Below are positions 7,953 through 17,098 of a stretch of 64,000 bases of DNA, in pieces. The translations under genes and the position numbers were made by a program. Below the pieces are notes generated by a model. That model ran no database searches. It worked only from the letters and a program-made list of their open reading frames with translations, and was not told the origin of the DNA. Origin of the DNA: Thermococcus thermotolerans (GTDB lineage Archaea; Methanobacteriota_B; Thermococci; Thermococcales; Thermococcaceae); assembly GCF_024707485.1 (NCBI RefSeq), contig NZ_CP102602.1:1-64000 (forward strand), read 5' to 3'. Position 1 is the first letter of the stretch. Every line of letters starts with the position of its first letter.

Positions 7953-9236
7953 ATGATTGCCAAAGAAGTGCTGGCATCTGTTGAGGTAATTCCAGACCCC
8001 TATATAAAATCTGCAACATACGCTAAAATTGGTGAGAGATTAGCCAAAGCCAAGAACAACCTGTACAGAACCGCTTTTCTACGTGCAGTTGAGACCGCCA
8101 AGGAGATAGACGATCCCGTGACGATGTTCCGTGCCCTGCTGTCCGTTGGCTACTCTATGGGGAAAGCGGGGCTTAGGTCAGCCAAAAGGATATACCTGAG
8201 GGTTCTGGAGGACTCCAAAATACTCCCGGCGCCCCAGAGGGACATGCTCATGCAGAGCGCTGCGGCCTACATGCTGGCCCTGGGGGAGGTGAACGAGGCC
8301 ATAACCTATGCCCTGGAGATAGAAAACCGAAGGGTTAGAAACGAGATGCTTCTCGAAATCCTCCGCACCAACACGCACATGATAGAAAAAGAACGCCTGA
8401 AGGTGGCTTACCGGCTCAGAAAGAGCAAGCTCATTGTGGATTACATAGATTCCGAACCCCACCGCTCCAAGGCAATGCTGGAGCTGATAAAGGCCTATCT
8501 TTTCCTCGAAAGCTACGAGAACGCTATTTCCCTCCTCAGAGAGGTAGGCATCAAAGACTGGGCCAGACAGGCCTTTAAGGAAGTTGCCTTCTACCTGAAG
8601 GAAAAGGAGGTTCTCGGGCACTATATAGACACGCTGGAGGCCGTGGCCAACGACCTCATAGAGAAGTTCGGGGATGACTTCACGGTGGAGCTTGCCTTTG
8701 TTTTCGCCCTCAGCGGTGAAGGCACCCCTGCCCTTGACCTTATCAGACGCCTCGACAACAGGGAAGCCATACTGGTTGAGATGGCCCTGGAGCTCCTTGA
8801 GAGGGACCATGACGTTCTCCCGAAATTTATCTCTGCCATGAACGAGGAGGAGGTAGCCCTTGCAGGAAAGGCCGTGATGAACAGAATCCTTGAAAAGCCC
8901 GAGAAGGGCAGCTGGGCGATTGTAAAGGCTATAGGAAACGGCACAACCAGCGAGGAGGTCTGGGCCAAGATAGCTCGCTACTACGTTATCAAGGGCGAGC
9001 TGGAAGGTGCAGTGAAAATAGGAAACCTAATTCAGGACGAGCGGTTACGTTCGATAATAATGGCCGATGTCGCCCACCACCTCGTTAAAAGAGGGGAGGT
9101 TGAAAAGGCCATAGACGCTGCACTTGAGGTCAGAAACCCGAGGTTTTCCTCGATTCTCGTCTCGGAGATACTCATTAAGGCCCTTGAACAGGAGCTTCCG
9201 GGGAGGGTTAGGTCATGGAACGGCTCAAGGCACTGA
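7953..9236 (+). CDS. All-helical repeat protein of unknown function
   Basis: This is a protein of about 427 residues made almost entirely of short paired helices (for example ALEIENRRVRNEMLLEILR and AALEVRNPRFSSILVSEILIKAL). It resembles TPR/HEAT-like solenoids. I chose ATG 7953 because a GGGGG stretch lies about 10 bases upstream; an in-frame ATG at 7935 is possible. There is no signal peptide or catalytic motif. The following small gene overlaps by 22 bp, so the two are probably translated together, perhaps as a scaffold and a partner. Confidence 0.75.
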   Translation: MIAKEVLASVEVIPDPYIKSATYAKIGERLAKAKNNLYRTAFLRAVETAKEIDDPVTMFRALLSVGYSMGKAGLRSAKRIYLRVLEDSKILPAPQRDMLMQSAAAYMLALGEVNEAITYALEIENRRVRNEMLLEILRTNTHMIEKERLKVAYRLRKSKLIVDYIDSEPHRSKAMLELIKAYLFLESYENAISLLREVGIKDWARQAFKEVAFYLKEKEVLGHYIDTLEAVANDLIEKFGDDFTVELAFVFALSGEGTPALDLIRRLDNREAILVEMALELLERDHDVLPKFISAMNEEEVALAGKAVMNRILEKPEKGSWAIVKAIGNGTTSEEVWAKIARYYVIKGELEGAVKIGNLIQDERLRSIIMADVAHHLVKRGEVEKAIDAALEVRNPRFSSILVSEILIKALEQELPGRVRSWNGSRH

Positions 9237-9508
9237 TAGGCAGAAAAGAGGACAGGGTCGATTTCGTCAGCTACCTCATAACAATCCTCCTAACGAACAA
9301 GGAACTGTACTCCGACGAGATACTCTTCAGAGACGCAGTTGAGGAGATATACCGGACCCTCCGCTCGGAGGTCGTGGAAGGGGGCCGGAAGGACCTTATA
9401 GATGCGTATGAAACCGCCGTTCTCCTCAGGGCGGCTGTTTCTGGCCCCCTGGATTCCCCGGATAAACTTCTCCTGGAGATCAAGAAAAACCTCTCCCGGT
9501 GGGGCTGA
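9215..9508 (+). CDS. Small helical hypothetical protein
   Basis: This 97-residue, highly charged, helical protein is not recognised. It starts inside the end of the solenoid gene (22-bp overlap). It ends with TGA sharing bases with the ATG of the YjbQ-like gene (TGATG), so the three genes form a translationally coupled run. GGGGAGGGTTAGG upstream of ATG 9215 is a good ribosome binding site. The segment LLTNKELYSDEILFRDAVEEIYRTL has regular hydrophobic spacing and may pack against a partner. Confidence 0.75.
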   Translation: MERLKALIGRKEDRVDFVSYLITILLTNKELYSDEILFRDAVEEIYRTLRSEVVEGGRKDLIDAYETAVLLRAAVSGPLDSPDKLLLEIKKNLSRWG

Positions 9509-9912
9509 TGCTGTTTGAGGTTAAGGTTCCCACAACGGAGAAGTTTCAGGTCGTTGACATAACCGATGAGATCCAGCACCTTGTGTGGAGGAGTGACGTG
9601 ACCAGCGGCATCGCGGTCGTTTTTACCTCTCACACCACGACGGGACTGGTGATAAACGAGAACGAAAGCGGATTGCTTGAGGACATTAAGGCGAAGATGA
9701 AAGAGCTCGTTCCCAGAGGGGCAGGATATGCCCACGACCGCATAGACAGCAACGCCCACTCACACCTGAGGGCAACCCTCTTTCTGAATCCGGAGGTCGT
9801 CGTCCCGATAGATAACGGCGAACTGCTCCTCGGAACCTGGCAGAGAATCCTGTTCATTGAGCTGGACGGCCCGAGGCACAGGAAGGTTCTGGTGAAGATC
9901 TGCCGCTGTTAG
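9508..9912 (+). CDS. YjbQ/UPF0047 family protein
   Basis: This 134-residue protein is of the conserved YjbQ family, described in bacteria as having weak thiamine-phosphate synthase activity; the true role is unsettled. The family signatures are visible: SHTTTGLVINENESGLLED near 45, AHDRIDSNAHSHLRATLF near 75 and the LGTWQRILFIELDGPRHRKV end. The conserved His residues probably bind metal. ATG 9508 overlaps the preceding stop and is preferred to an in-frame GTG at 9499. It converges with the GTPase gene, overlapping by 4 bp. Confidence 0.9.
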   Translation: MLFEVKVPTTEKFQVVDITDEIQHLVWRSDVTSGIAVVFTSHTTTGLVINENESGLLEDIKAKMKELVPRGAGYAHDRIDSNAHSHLRATLFLNPEVVVPIDNGELLLGTWQRILFIELDGPRHRKVLVKICRC

Positions 9913-10466
9913 ACGTACTGTGCGTAATATGCCAGCCTCCTGATTAGCTCGTTGAACCCCTCGTAGGTGACCAGCGAGAGGGGTATTGCATCCTGCTCAA
10001 GGCGCTTCTTTATTATCTGCCTTATTTCTCCTACCCTTTCCGGCGGAACGAGGTCTATCTTGTTGATGACGACGATTATCGGCTTCTCGTAGCGGAACTT
10101 GAGCATGTGATGGAGCTTCTCCATGCCCCTGTGCAGGCCGACCGTGGCATCGACCATGTGGATTATTATATCGGACGAGACTATCTCGTCGATTATCTCT
10201 CGGAACTTCTCCTCGCTCAGGACTTTGCCCCTCAGCTCCCTCTGGGGGTCGAAGAGGCCGGCGGTGTCTATGAGGACGAACTCGTCGGCTCCTCCTAGGG
10301 GGTTCTTCATGCTCTTCGGTATCTTGAGCTTTCCGAAGCGTCTCCGTATCGTCCCCTTGGTCGTCCCGGGGAGGTTCTCCACCTCCGATATTTTACCACC
10401 TATGAGGGCGTTCATGAGCGTTGACTTGCCGACGTTCTCGGCACCGATAATCGCAACCTTTATCAT
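9909..10466 (-). CDS. Era/Obg-like small GTPase
   Basis: This 185-residue GTP-binding protein has G1 GAENVGKST near residue 8, a switch region with LPGTTKG, G3 DTAG near 72 and G4 NKID near 137. It has no C-terminal KH domain, so it is not a full Era; it is one of the short archaeal TRAFAC GTPases, perhaps linked to ribosome assembly. ATG 10466 follows a GGGTGAGGG ribosome binding site. A longer frame to 10532 has no comparable signal and would run through the divergent promoter. Confidence 0.87.
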   Translation of the reverse strand: MIKVAIIGAENVGKSTLMNALIGGKISEVENLPGTTKGTIRRRFGKLKIPKSMKNPLGGADEFVLIDTAGLFDPQRELRGKVLSEEKFREIIDEIVSSDIIIHMVDATVGLHRGMEKLHHMLKFRYEKPIIVVINKIDLVPPERVGEIRQIIKKRLEQDAIPLSLVTYEGFNELIRRLAYYAQYV

Positions 10467-10515
10467 ACCCTCACCCCACAGATATTTACAAGGCTGGCCT
10501 ATAAAGGTGATGAGC

Positions 10516-10830
10516 ATGCCCAAGCGGGTCAAACTAGGTCATCATTACTATTACATCGTTACGGTTGATGAGCTGAATTCCGGCGGTTTTCGCGGTAAGA
10601 ACGTCGTCATCGAGGGCACCATCGAGGACAAACCCTTAGTGGAGTTCCTCCCCATGGAGTTACCTGGTTACAGGACGACCTTTAAAGTTTCCGGCCTCAG
10701 GGTGGAGTTCTCGGGAAGCCCGTGCCTCGGAAAGGGCGAGTGGGTGAAGGTCTACGGCCGCTTTCTCGGCGACTGCATAATGGCCAGCGCCATCGAAACT
10801 GAAAGAACTCTCTACACGACGGAGGAGTGA
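10516..10830 (+). CDS. Conserved hypothetical protein, possible OB fold
   Basis: This is a 104-residue cytosolic protein beginning MPKRVKLGHHYYYI. The alternating hydrophobic pattern, with NVVIEGTIEDKPLVEF and KGEWVKVYGRFLGDCIMAS, suggests a beta-barrel such as an OB fold, but I see no diagnostic motif. ATG 10516 has GGTGA six bases upstream. Its stop lies 2 bp before the HD-domain gene, so the two are probably co-transcribed. Confidence 0.7.
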   Translation: MPKRVKLGHHYYYIVTVDELNSGGFRGKNVVIEGTIEDKPLVEFLPMELPGYRTTFKVSGLRVEFSGSPCLGKGEWVKVYGRFLGDCIMASAIETERTLYTTEE

Positions 10831-10832
10831 AA

Positions 10833-11402
10833 ATGTCCCTTCTCGACCTTTTTCTGGAAGCCGGAAACCTGAAAAGGCTTCCCAGAACGGGCTGGCTCCT
10901 CCGCGGCGTTTCAAACCCCGAGAGCATAGCCGACCACAGCTTTCGAACGGCGCTGATAACCCTCTTTCTGGCCGATGAGCTAAAAGCGAAGGGCGTTGAG
11001 ATAAACGTTGAGCGGGCCCTCAGGATAGCCCTCCTCCATGACCTCGCCGAGGCGAGGGTAACGGACATACCCCTGACGGCGCAGTACTACCTCGACAAGG
11101 GCAAGGCCGAGAAGAAGGCCGCGATGGAGCTCTTCATCAAAACATCGAATCCGAGGGAGTACTTCCGACTATGGAGGGAGTACGAGGAGGGACTTAGCCT
11201 GGAGGGTAGGCTTGTAAAGTTCGCCGACAAGCTGGAGATGCTGATTCAGGCACTCGAATACGAAAGGGCCGGCTTCAGAGACCTCGACGAGTTCTGGAAG
11301 GCCATGGATTCCCTCCGGGAGAGCGAGTTCTACGAACATTTCCGGGAGATTGTTGAGGGACTGGCTGAAATAAAGAAAGAGAGAATGCAAACTTTACGTT
11401 GA
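10833..11402 (+). CDS. HD-domain phosphohydrolase (YfbR/HDDC2-like)
   Basis: This 189-residue protein has the HD superfamily metal site: His in ESIADHSFRTA near 28 and HD in LLHDLAEARVTDIPL near 70. It is close to YfbR/HDDC2 5'-deoxynucleotidases, which dephosphorylate deoxynucleoside monophosphates. A nucleotide-pool role is inferred. GGAGGAGTG before ATG 10833 is a strong ribosome binding site and overlaps the end of the previous gene. It converges with the TrmO gene, overlapping by 9 bp. Confidence 0.88.
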   Translation: MSLLDLFLEAGNLKRLPRTGWLLRGVSNPESIADHSFRTALITLFLADELKAKGVEINVERALRIALLHDLAEARVTDIPLTAQYYLDKGKAEKKAAMELFIKTSNPREYFRLWREYEEGLSLEGRLVKFADKLEMLIQALEYERAGFRDLDEFWKAMDSLRESEFYEHFREIVEGLAEIKKERMQTLR

Positions 11403-12047
11403 ATCGCGGTGCCACCTCAGCCGATCCTTTATCTCGACCGGCAGGTTCTCATATACCTCCATCAGCGCCTCGATGAGTTCCACCAGCTCTTTCGCCGTAA
11501 GCACGGATGTTTTTGGCCCCAGCTCAAGAACCAGCGCTTCGTATTCCTCAGGGGAGACCTCCTCCAGCTCGTCAAGGTGCTCGCTCTTCCGGGGTATCAG
11601 GTTGACTTCTCCGACCTGCTTCGATGCGGGTATATCAAGCTCTTCCTCGGGAATTGGAGTCTCCCTCGGGCAGTCCAGCCTCTCCACGAGAATTTTGATG
11701 TCAACGACCGGCGTCCCGTCCATCGCGTCTATCCAGTCTATGTAGAGCCTGTTTCCCTCGATGCGGTTTATTCTCACCGCGTATATGGCCAGGGGATTTG
11801 GTCTGACGGGTGAGCGCGTGGCGAAGACTCCCCTGAGCGGGTTCTCCGGGTTGTTATAGGGATGAACCTTCAGAATGCTCCTCCTCTCAGGCCTGTCGCT
11901 GGCGTGGAACCATAGGATCAGCTTTATCCAGTCGCCCTCGGCGAGGCCGTCCATAGCTTCTCTGAACTCCGGGAGGATCTCGATAAAGGTCTCTCCGTTC
12001 TTCCTCACGTGGCCGACGGGAACGAGTTTGAAGGGCTCGAAGTCCAT
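11394..12047 (-). CDS. trmO: tRNA t6A37 N6-methyltransferase TrmO family
   Basis: This 217-residue protein is of the TrmO/YaeB (UPF0066) family, which methylates N6-threonylcarbamoyladenosine at position 37 of tRNA using SAM. The family block is unmistakable: LILWFHASDRP, then GVFATRSPVRPNPLAIYAVRI, then IDAMDGTPVVDIKI, all within residues 40-135. The C-terminal 80 residues are an archaeal extension with no known motif. An AT-rich promoter lies between it and the divergent MoxR operon. Confidence 0.92.
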   Translation of the reverse strand: MDFEPFKLVPVGHVRKNGETFIEILPEFREAMDGLAEGDWIKLILWFHASDRPERRSILKVHPYNNPENPLRGVFATRSPVRPNPLAIYAVRINRIEGNRLYIDWIDAMDGTPVVDIKILVERLDCPRETPIPEEELDIPASKQVGEVNLIPRKSEHLDELEEVSPEEYEALVLELGPKTSVLTAKELVELIEALMEVYENLPVEIKDRLRWHRDST

Positions 12048-12139
12048 ATTTATCCCCGGGAGAAGGTGTCCGTAAGACTTTTAAACTTCTCCGGATTTTT
12101 AACTGGGGTGGTAACAGGGCTTCATCGGTGGGATGTACG

Positions 12140-13111
12140 ATGTTGACTGTTGAGGAGTTCGGTGAAATAGCACACAATATCATAGAGGCAATTTCCAGGG
12201 TGTATATTGGTAATGAGGTTGTTGTTAGGAAGACTTTGGCTGCCGCGCTGGTGAATGGGAATGTGCTCTTCGAGGATTACCCTGGTTTGGGGAAAACCCT
12301 CTTAGCCAAAGCCTTCGGGAAGGTTTTGGGCTTGAAGTACACGCGCGTCCAATTCACGCCAGACTTGCTCCCAGCAGACATCTTAGGCACTAAAGTCTGG
12401 CGTCAAAACCTCGGAACCTTTGAGCTCATCAAGGGGCCCATATTCACGCACGTTCTACTGGCGGATGAGATTAATCGAGCGCCACCAAAGACTCAGTCGG
12501 CTCTTCTCGAAGCCATGGAGGAGAAGCAGGTGACTATCGAGGGTGAGACTTTTACTTTGGAGAGGCCGTTCTTCGTGATTGCGACTCAGAATCCAATTGA
12601 GTTCGAGGGGACTTATCCATTGCCCGAGGCTCAGCTCGACAGGTTCCTCCTCAGGCTCCGCGTTGGTTATCCGAAATCGCTTGAGGATGAGGTTGCCATT
12701 CTTGAGGCTCGCTTGTCCTGGCGGAGGGATGATCCGACGGTTGACATGGAGGCTTTGATCGATCGGGAGACTTTTGTGGGCATGCAGGATTTGGTTGAGG
12801 AGGGAATCTTCATCAGCCGGGACTTGTTGAAGTACATTGCCGAGTTAATTCGGAATGCTCGGGCTGATGAGCGGGTTGAGGCTGGGCCGAGTCCTCGTGG
12901 GGGCATTGCTTTGATGAAGGTGGCTAAGGCTAATGCTTTGCTCGAGGGGCGGGATTTTGTTCTGCCGGATGATGTTAAGGCTTACGCGGTGGATGCTTTG
13001 GCTCACAGGATTGTGGTCAAGCCCGAGTACGCGTTTGAGGGCATAAGCGGGGAGGAGATTGTGAGGGAAGCCCTAGAAAAAACACCCGTACCTAAAGGCG
13101 AAGAAAAATGA
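12140..13111 (+). CDS. MoxR-family AAA ATPase
   Basis: This 323-residue ATPase has Walker A (DYPGLGKT near 45-52), Walker B (LLADEINRAPPKTQSALLEAMEE near 105) and the sensor and lid regions (IATQNPIEFEGTYPLPEAQLDRFL). MoxR proteins are chaperone-like ATPases that act on von Willebrand-type partners; a DUF58 protein is encoded three genes later. ATG 12140 has GGTGGGA upstream. Its codon use is noticeably richer in TTG, GCT, GTT and AAT than its neighbours. The stop overlaps the next ATG (ATGA). Confidence 0.93.
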   Translation: MLTVEEFGEIAHNIIEAISRVYIGNEVVVRKTLAAALVNGNVLFEDYPGLGKTLLAKAFGKVLGLKYTRVQFTPDLLPADILGTKVWRQNLGTFELIKGPIFTHVLLADEINRAPPKTQSALLEAMEEKQVTIEGETFTLERPFFVIATQNPIEFEGTYPLPEAQLDRFLLRLRVGYPKSLEDEVAILEARLSWRRDDPTVDMEALIDRETFVGMQDLVEEGIFISRDLLKYIAELIRNARADERVEAGPSPRGGIALMKVAKANALLEGRDFVLPDDVKAYAVDALAHRIVVKPEYAFEGISGEEIVREALEKTPVPKGEEK

Positions 13112-15027
13112 GAAGAGAGCACGCTGCACTCTTCCTCCTTACGATGGTGTTCCTTGCAGCCCTCACACTGGGGTATTCTGAACTCCCCTACTCTGAAGGG
13201 GGAGGTTCATCTACAAAAAGCCTGCTGGACGCAATGCTCTCAAATGACTCGGCTGACGACTCCCGTTCCTCTTCCGGGAACAGTGGGGGTGGAGGGGAAA
13301 TATCCTTTGATCCGGGCTTTCCCCATTCCAACTTCACCTTTAAGCCCACCGATATACATACAGACTGCCCTGTCGCGGTTCTCCCCGACGACCCAATGCT
13401 CGTATGCACCGATGAGCCTGCGAGGAGCCTGCCGGTTCTTTCATCCCGTGAGCCGGATGATATGGTAGTGTGGTATCCGGGTACCTATTATATCCCCCTG
13501 GTTTACGGCGAGGGAGACGTTAAGATGATTAAAGGGGTTAATCACGGACCCGTTACAATCGATACCGACAGGCCCCTTGTTATCCTGACCTACAACCAGA
13601 GCGTCACCCTGGAGTTCGAGGAAAATGCGTCTGCCGGAAGGCTCAGTGTCTTCACGGCGCTTCCTGTAAAGGTGAAGTCCGTGGAAGAAGTAGCTGGAAG
13701 GAAGGTTCACAGATATTTGATAGGCCCTGCAGAGGAGTCCATGAAGCCGGGTTACTACCCACTCTTTGTTACTGTTAATTCGACCAACGGGACTGTGGCC
13801 CTCCTTATGTGGGTCGCCCTCCTCGAAAAGCCCGTTGTTGAGATAACGGATTATCCAGAGGTCGTTGGTGGAGACGGTTCGATCTGGGTTACCGTTACTG
13901 GGACCGTCCGCTATCCCGACGGAAGACCCGTCGAAGGTGGGATAGTTTGGGTAACCCTGAACGAGAGCAAAGGACAACCAGGAATTTTTCTGGGCCAGAC
14001 CACCGTGGAACATGGTAAGTTCAGGGTTAAGGGCATTATAGGGCCGGAACAACCTCCTGGAAGATACCACGTTATAGCCTACTATCGCGGCTATATGGCC
14101 TATCCCTCCAACAGTGATCCCGTGATGGTGGTTAAGCGGAAGCCCCAGGTATCGGTGTATACTGAGAACTCGACGGTGAAGATTCGCCTTCACTGGAAGG
14201 GTGTTCCTCTCGCCAACGAGACCCTCAACGTATCCGTGGGGTCGAAGGTGTTCACCCTAAAAACCGACAGCAACGGCTACGTAACTCTCAATCTGACACA
14301 TGTGGAAACCGATTCTATCAAGGTTCAGTACGGTGGGAGCGCCTACTATCTTCCAATAAACGAAACCGTCCCGCTCTTGGCCGAAAAGAAGTTTTCAGGC
14401 GAGGTGGATGATTCTAAGGAGTCCCTCGTCGAAAGGCTTTCCAAACTCCTGAGGCGTTTTATAGGGGCTTTCAATTCCATCTTTCCTCTTCTGGCGATCA
14501 TTGCCATTGCTGGTGCCGGCTATGGCATCTACTCAAAAAGGCGTACTGAAGTGAAGCTCTCCCCGCGGCCTAAGTTCTTCACTGAAAAGGTGGAGTTCAT
14601 AGAGCCATCGCGCAGGGTGTTTCTTCCGGGGGAGATCGTCAGGGTTGTCCTCTCGACCGAGGCAGAACTGTCCCTCGACGGTAGGTCGATAGGATTCGGA
14701 AAGGAGTTCAGACTTGAGCTTGAAGAAGGCCGCCACGTTCTTTCCGCCGGGAAAGAGGAAGTTGAAGTGTACGTCCTCCCACCGAGGGATGCCGTAATCA
14801 AGGCTTACGAGCTTCACTTCCTTCCCTTTGCTTCCTCTAACGGAGTTCCTGAGAGGCCCATGACGCCCCTTGAGATTGAGCACCTGCTTGCCCGCAAAGG
14901 GTTTGACAGAAATATCCTGCATGGGGTCACATTGGTGTTAATTAGGGCGAAGTACTCGGAGCATCGTGTGGGAAAAGACGATTTCTTCGCTCTCCTTGAG
15001 GGACTGGGAGGTTTGGGGGTGATATAG
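13108..15027 (+). CDS. Secreted/membrane protein with Ig-like repeats and DUF4129-like tail
   Basis: This 639-residue protein has a signal peptide (residues 1-23), a Ser/Gly-rich low-complexity stretch (about 30-65), a long extracytoplasmic beta-rich region with Ig/carboxypeptidase-regulatory-like modules (PDGRPVEGGIVWVTLN near 275, KGVPLANETLNVSV near 370), one membrane span (about 450-472) and a cytoplasmic C-terminus. The last 60 residues (IRAKYSEHRVGKDDFFALL) resemble DUF4129, the usual companion of MoxR/DUF58 loci. It may display a ligand-binding surface outside while the tail meets the MoxR machinery inside; this is inference. Confidence 0.8.
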   Translation: MRREHAALFLLTMVFLAALTLGYSELPYSEGGGSSTKSLLDAMLSNDSADDSRSSSGNSGGGGEISFDPGFPHSNFTFKPTDIHTDCPVAVLPDDPMLVCTDEPARSLPVLSSREPDDMVVWYPGTYYIPLVYGEGDVKMIKGVNHGPVTIDTDRPLVILTYNQSVTLEFEENASAGRLSVFTALPVKVKSVEEVAGRKVHRYLIGPAEESMKPGYYPLFVTVNSTNGTVALLMWVALLEKPVVEITDYPEVVGGDGSIWVTVTGTVRYPDGRPVEGGIVWVTLNESKGQPGIFLGQTTVEHGKFRVKGIIGPEQPPGRYHVIAYYRGYMAYPSNSDPVMVVKRKPQVSVYTENSTVKIRLHWKGVPLANETLNVSVGSKVFTLKTDSNGYVTLNLTHVETDSIKVQYGGSAYYLPINETVPLLAEKKFSGEVDDSKESLVERLSKLLRRFIGAFNSIFPLLAIIAIAGAGYGIYSKRRTEVKLSPRPKFFTEKVEFIEPSRRVFLPGEIVRVVLSTEAELSLDGRSIGFGKEFRLELEEGRHVLSAGKEEVEVYVLPPRDAVIKAYELHFLPFASSNGVPERPMTPLEIEHLLARKGFDRNILHGVTLVLIRAKYSEHRVGKDDFFALLEGLGGLGVI

Positions 15028-15854
15028 TGCTCAGGATAAATAAAGAACTCAAAAGCTTCATGGGCAATATGTTCACATGGAGCATTCTGGGTTTCATGTT
15101 CATGGACTTCCCCACCGGATTGCTATTTGGTAGTGGTGCCGCTATTGCCGGAACGGCAATGTACGTTGGGAGATACAGGGATTTGCTGGTTAGGGGCCTG
15201 GGTTTTGCCATAATGTCGCTCGCGGTTTTTCTGTTTCACACCGATTCATGGCTCCGGCTCTTTGCAGGGTCGTTTCTTGCTTGGGTGACCTTCATTTACC
15301 TCGTGGCTTATGTCCTCCAGGTCAGGTACAAAAACGACTTCCTGGAGAAGAATTTCATCGGGATAGCCTTTGTTGGGGCAATTTCGTCCTTTATATCCTC
15401 ATATCCCTCAGTTAGCTCTGCTCTTATGGGTGTCTTCTACCTTCTGACTTCTCTGGCAGTTCTATACTTAGTTTACCTTGTGTCAAGTTATGTCTCATCA
15501 AAGAGGGGGAGTGCGGAGGGGATAGCCCCTTTGCCCCTCCCCAGTTTGGAGCCAAAAAGAGACGCGTACTCCAGAGACCTGGAGAGGGCCGTCAAGGCGT
15601 TCGTTGAAAAGGGCAACAGTGCCCCGCTTCTGGTCTTTATAATAAGGAACTCCCCGCGGAGACTTTATGATCCCCACTTGGAAGAGATAATACGACCCAT
15701 CGCCAACTACCGGGAAGCACCAGTATCTCCCTTGGCCCCTCCATGGGTGGTCGAAAAGAAGGCTCTGGAGGAGAAGAGGCGGAGGATGCTCCTGGTCATG
15801 GAGCTTGTCAGGAGGTTCGATGCCCACGGAGGGATTGGAAAATGGAGAGACTGA
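15027..15854 (+). CDS. Multi-spanning membrane protein of MoxR operon
   Basis: This 275-residue protein starts at GTG 15027, which overlaps the TAG of the previous gene. Five or six membrane segments occupy residues 12-160. They are followed by a charged cytoplasmic tail of about 115 residues. The tail resembles no family I can name, but its helices (DLERAVKAFVEKGNSAPLLVFIIRN) could dock the DUF58 or MoxR proteins. It is the third gene of the operon and overlaps the DUF58 gene by 13 bp. Confidence 0.75.
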   Translation: MLRINKELKSFMGNMFTWSILGFMFMDFPTGLLFGSGAAIAGTAMYVGRYRDLLVRGLGFAIMSLAVFLFHTDSWLRLFAGSFLAWVTFIYLVAYVLQVRYKNDFLEKNFIGIAFVGAISSFISSYPSVSSALMGVFYLLTSLAVLYLVYLVSSYVSSKRGSAEGIAPLPLPSLEPKRDAYSRDLERAVKAFVEKGNSAPLLVFIIRNSPRRLYDPHLEEIIRPIANYREAPVSPLAPPWVVEKKALEEKRRRMLLVMELVRRFDAHGGIGKWRD

Positions 15855-17098
15855 CGTGGCTGGTTCTGTTAACCCTGGCACCGTTCTCTCTGGCGGTTTT
15901 AACTGGAGTAGTGGGGCTGGCCTACGCCAGCTTTATTCCTGCCTCGGTCCTCTTCTACGGGATTCTCTCGGAACCTCCGTCAGGCATCACGGTTGAAAGG
16001 AGTGTCGAAAGCAGAAAGCTGGCCGTGGGGGGAGAGGGGAAGGTTAAAGTCCGTCTCGTGGTTGAGAGGGGTTCGGGTTTTGTGTTCATAGGGGACGTCC
16101 CGTCTCCCGGACTGGAGGTGGTGGGAAATAACCGGCACGTCTTCTTCAAGAAGCCCGGAAAAAGGCTGGTTGTGGAGTACAGCTACGGCATCCGCCCGCT
16201 GAAAAAAGGATCCCACTCTCTTTCTCCGGTTGAGGTTATAGGCCAGGATTTTCTGGGGATAAAGAGGGCGGTCTATACCGTAGCAGATGAGGAAGTCCGG
16301 ATTGAGGCTTATCCCAGAGTGGCGGCAATGAGAAGGCTCGTTCTTTCAAAGCTTCGAACCAGGGAGAGAATGTCTTCAAATCAAGTAGCTCCCATGGGGC
16401 CAACTTCGACTGACTTCAGGGAGATAAGAGAGTATCGGCCAGGGGATTCTATAAGAAAAATAAACTGGAAGGCGACTGCCCGTTTTGGAGAGCTTCTCGT
16501 CAATGAGTACGAGCCGGAAGGACGTGCTACGGTGATGATATATCTGGACACGACCGAGGGAATGGCGGTTGGAAGTTCTTTACATGGGGCCCTCGAAAGC
16601 TCCCTCGGGCTCGTAATATCCCTCGTGGGGATTCTCCTGAGGAACGATTTCAGAGTGGGGCTCTACCTTGTTGGATCCCGGAAGGTTATCACCCCAAGGA
16701 CGGGAGTCCAGGCTGTATCGACATTTGCTCGGGCCCTTTTGTCTGCGGGTCCTTCCGTGCATCATGGTGAATCTTTCCCTATTGCAGTTGAGCGCTCCAG
16801 AACTTCGGTGAGGGGGGGCGTAAGTGTTGCCGTTCTCGTTACCAATCTGACTCCCTACAACCTCGATGAAGTCAGGAGTGCTATCGAAAGGCTTAGGAGC
16901 GCCTTTGGTTGCAGGGTGCTGGTGGTTGATGTCAATCCCTACGGGCAGTTCGAGGAAGTCCTCGGCGGACTCGCTGCGCTCCATAAAAAAGGGCTCTCTG
17001 AGGGACTGGCAGCGTCTGTTATCCACTGGAATCCATTGGTAGAAGATGTCGAGGTGGCTCTAAAAAAGACCATTGGGGGTGTCTTCAGTGCGGTTTAA
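15842..17098 (+). CDS. DUF58 family protein (vWA-like)
   Basis: This 418-residue protein has two N-terminal membrane segments (about 5-40), then a beta-rich region, then the DUF58 signature DFREIREYRPGDSIRKINWK at about 205-225, followed by a von Willebrand A-like fold (VMIYLDTTEGM). DUF58 proteins work with MoxR ATPases in cell-envelope or metal-insertion systems. ATG 15842 overlaps the previous gene; the long upstream extension of this frame is out-of-frame sequence of that gene. It is the fourth gene of the operon. Confidence 0.9.
   Translation: MERLTWLVLLTLAPFSLAVLTGVVGLAYASFIPASVLFYGILSEPPSGITVERSVESRKLAVGGEGKVKVRLVVERGSGFVFIGDVPSPGLEVVGNNRHVFFKKPGKRLVVEYSYGIRPLKKGSHSLSPVEVIGQDFLGIKRAVYTVADEEVRIEAYPRVAAMRRLVLSKLRTRERMSSNQVAPMGPTSTDFREIREYRPGDSIRKINWKATARFGELLVNEYEPEGRATVMIYLDTTEGMAVGSSLHGALESSLGLVISLVGILLRNDFRVGLYLVGSRKVITPRTGVQAVSTFARALLSAGPSVHHGESFPIAVERSRTSVRGGVSVAVLVTNLTPYNLDEVRSAIERLRSAFGCRVLVVDVNPYGQFEEVLGGLAALHKKGLSEGLAASVIHWNPLVEDVEVALKKTIGGVFSAV

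Noticed and set aside
13441-14193. 250-codon open frame on the minus strand
   Set aside because: It is opposite the Ig-like secreted protein gene, whose signal peptide, membrane span and operon overlaps are convincing.
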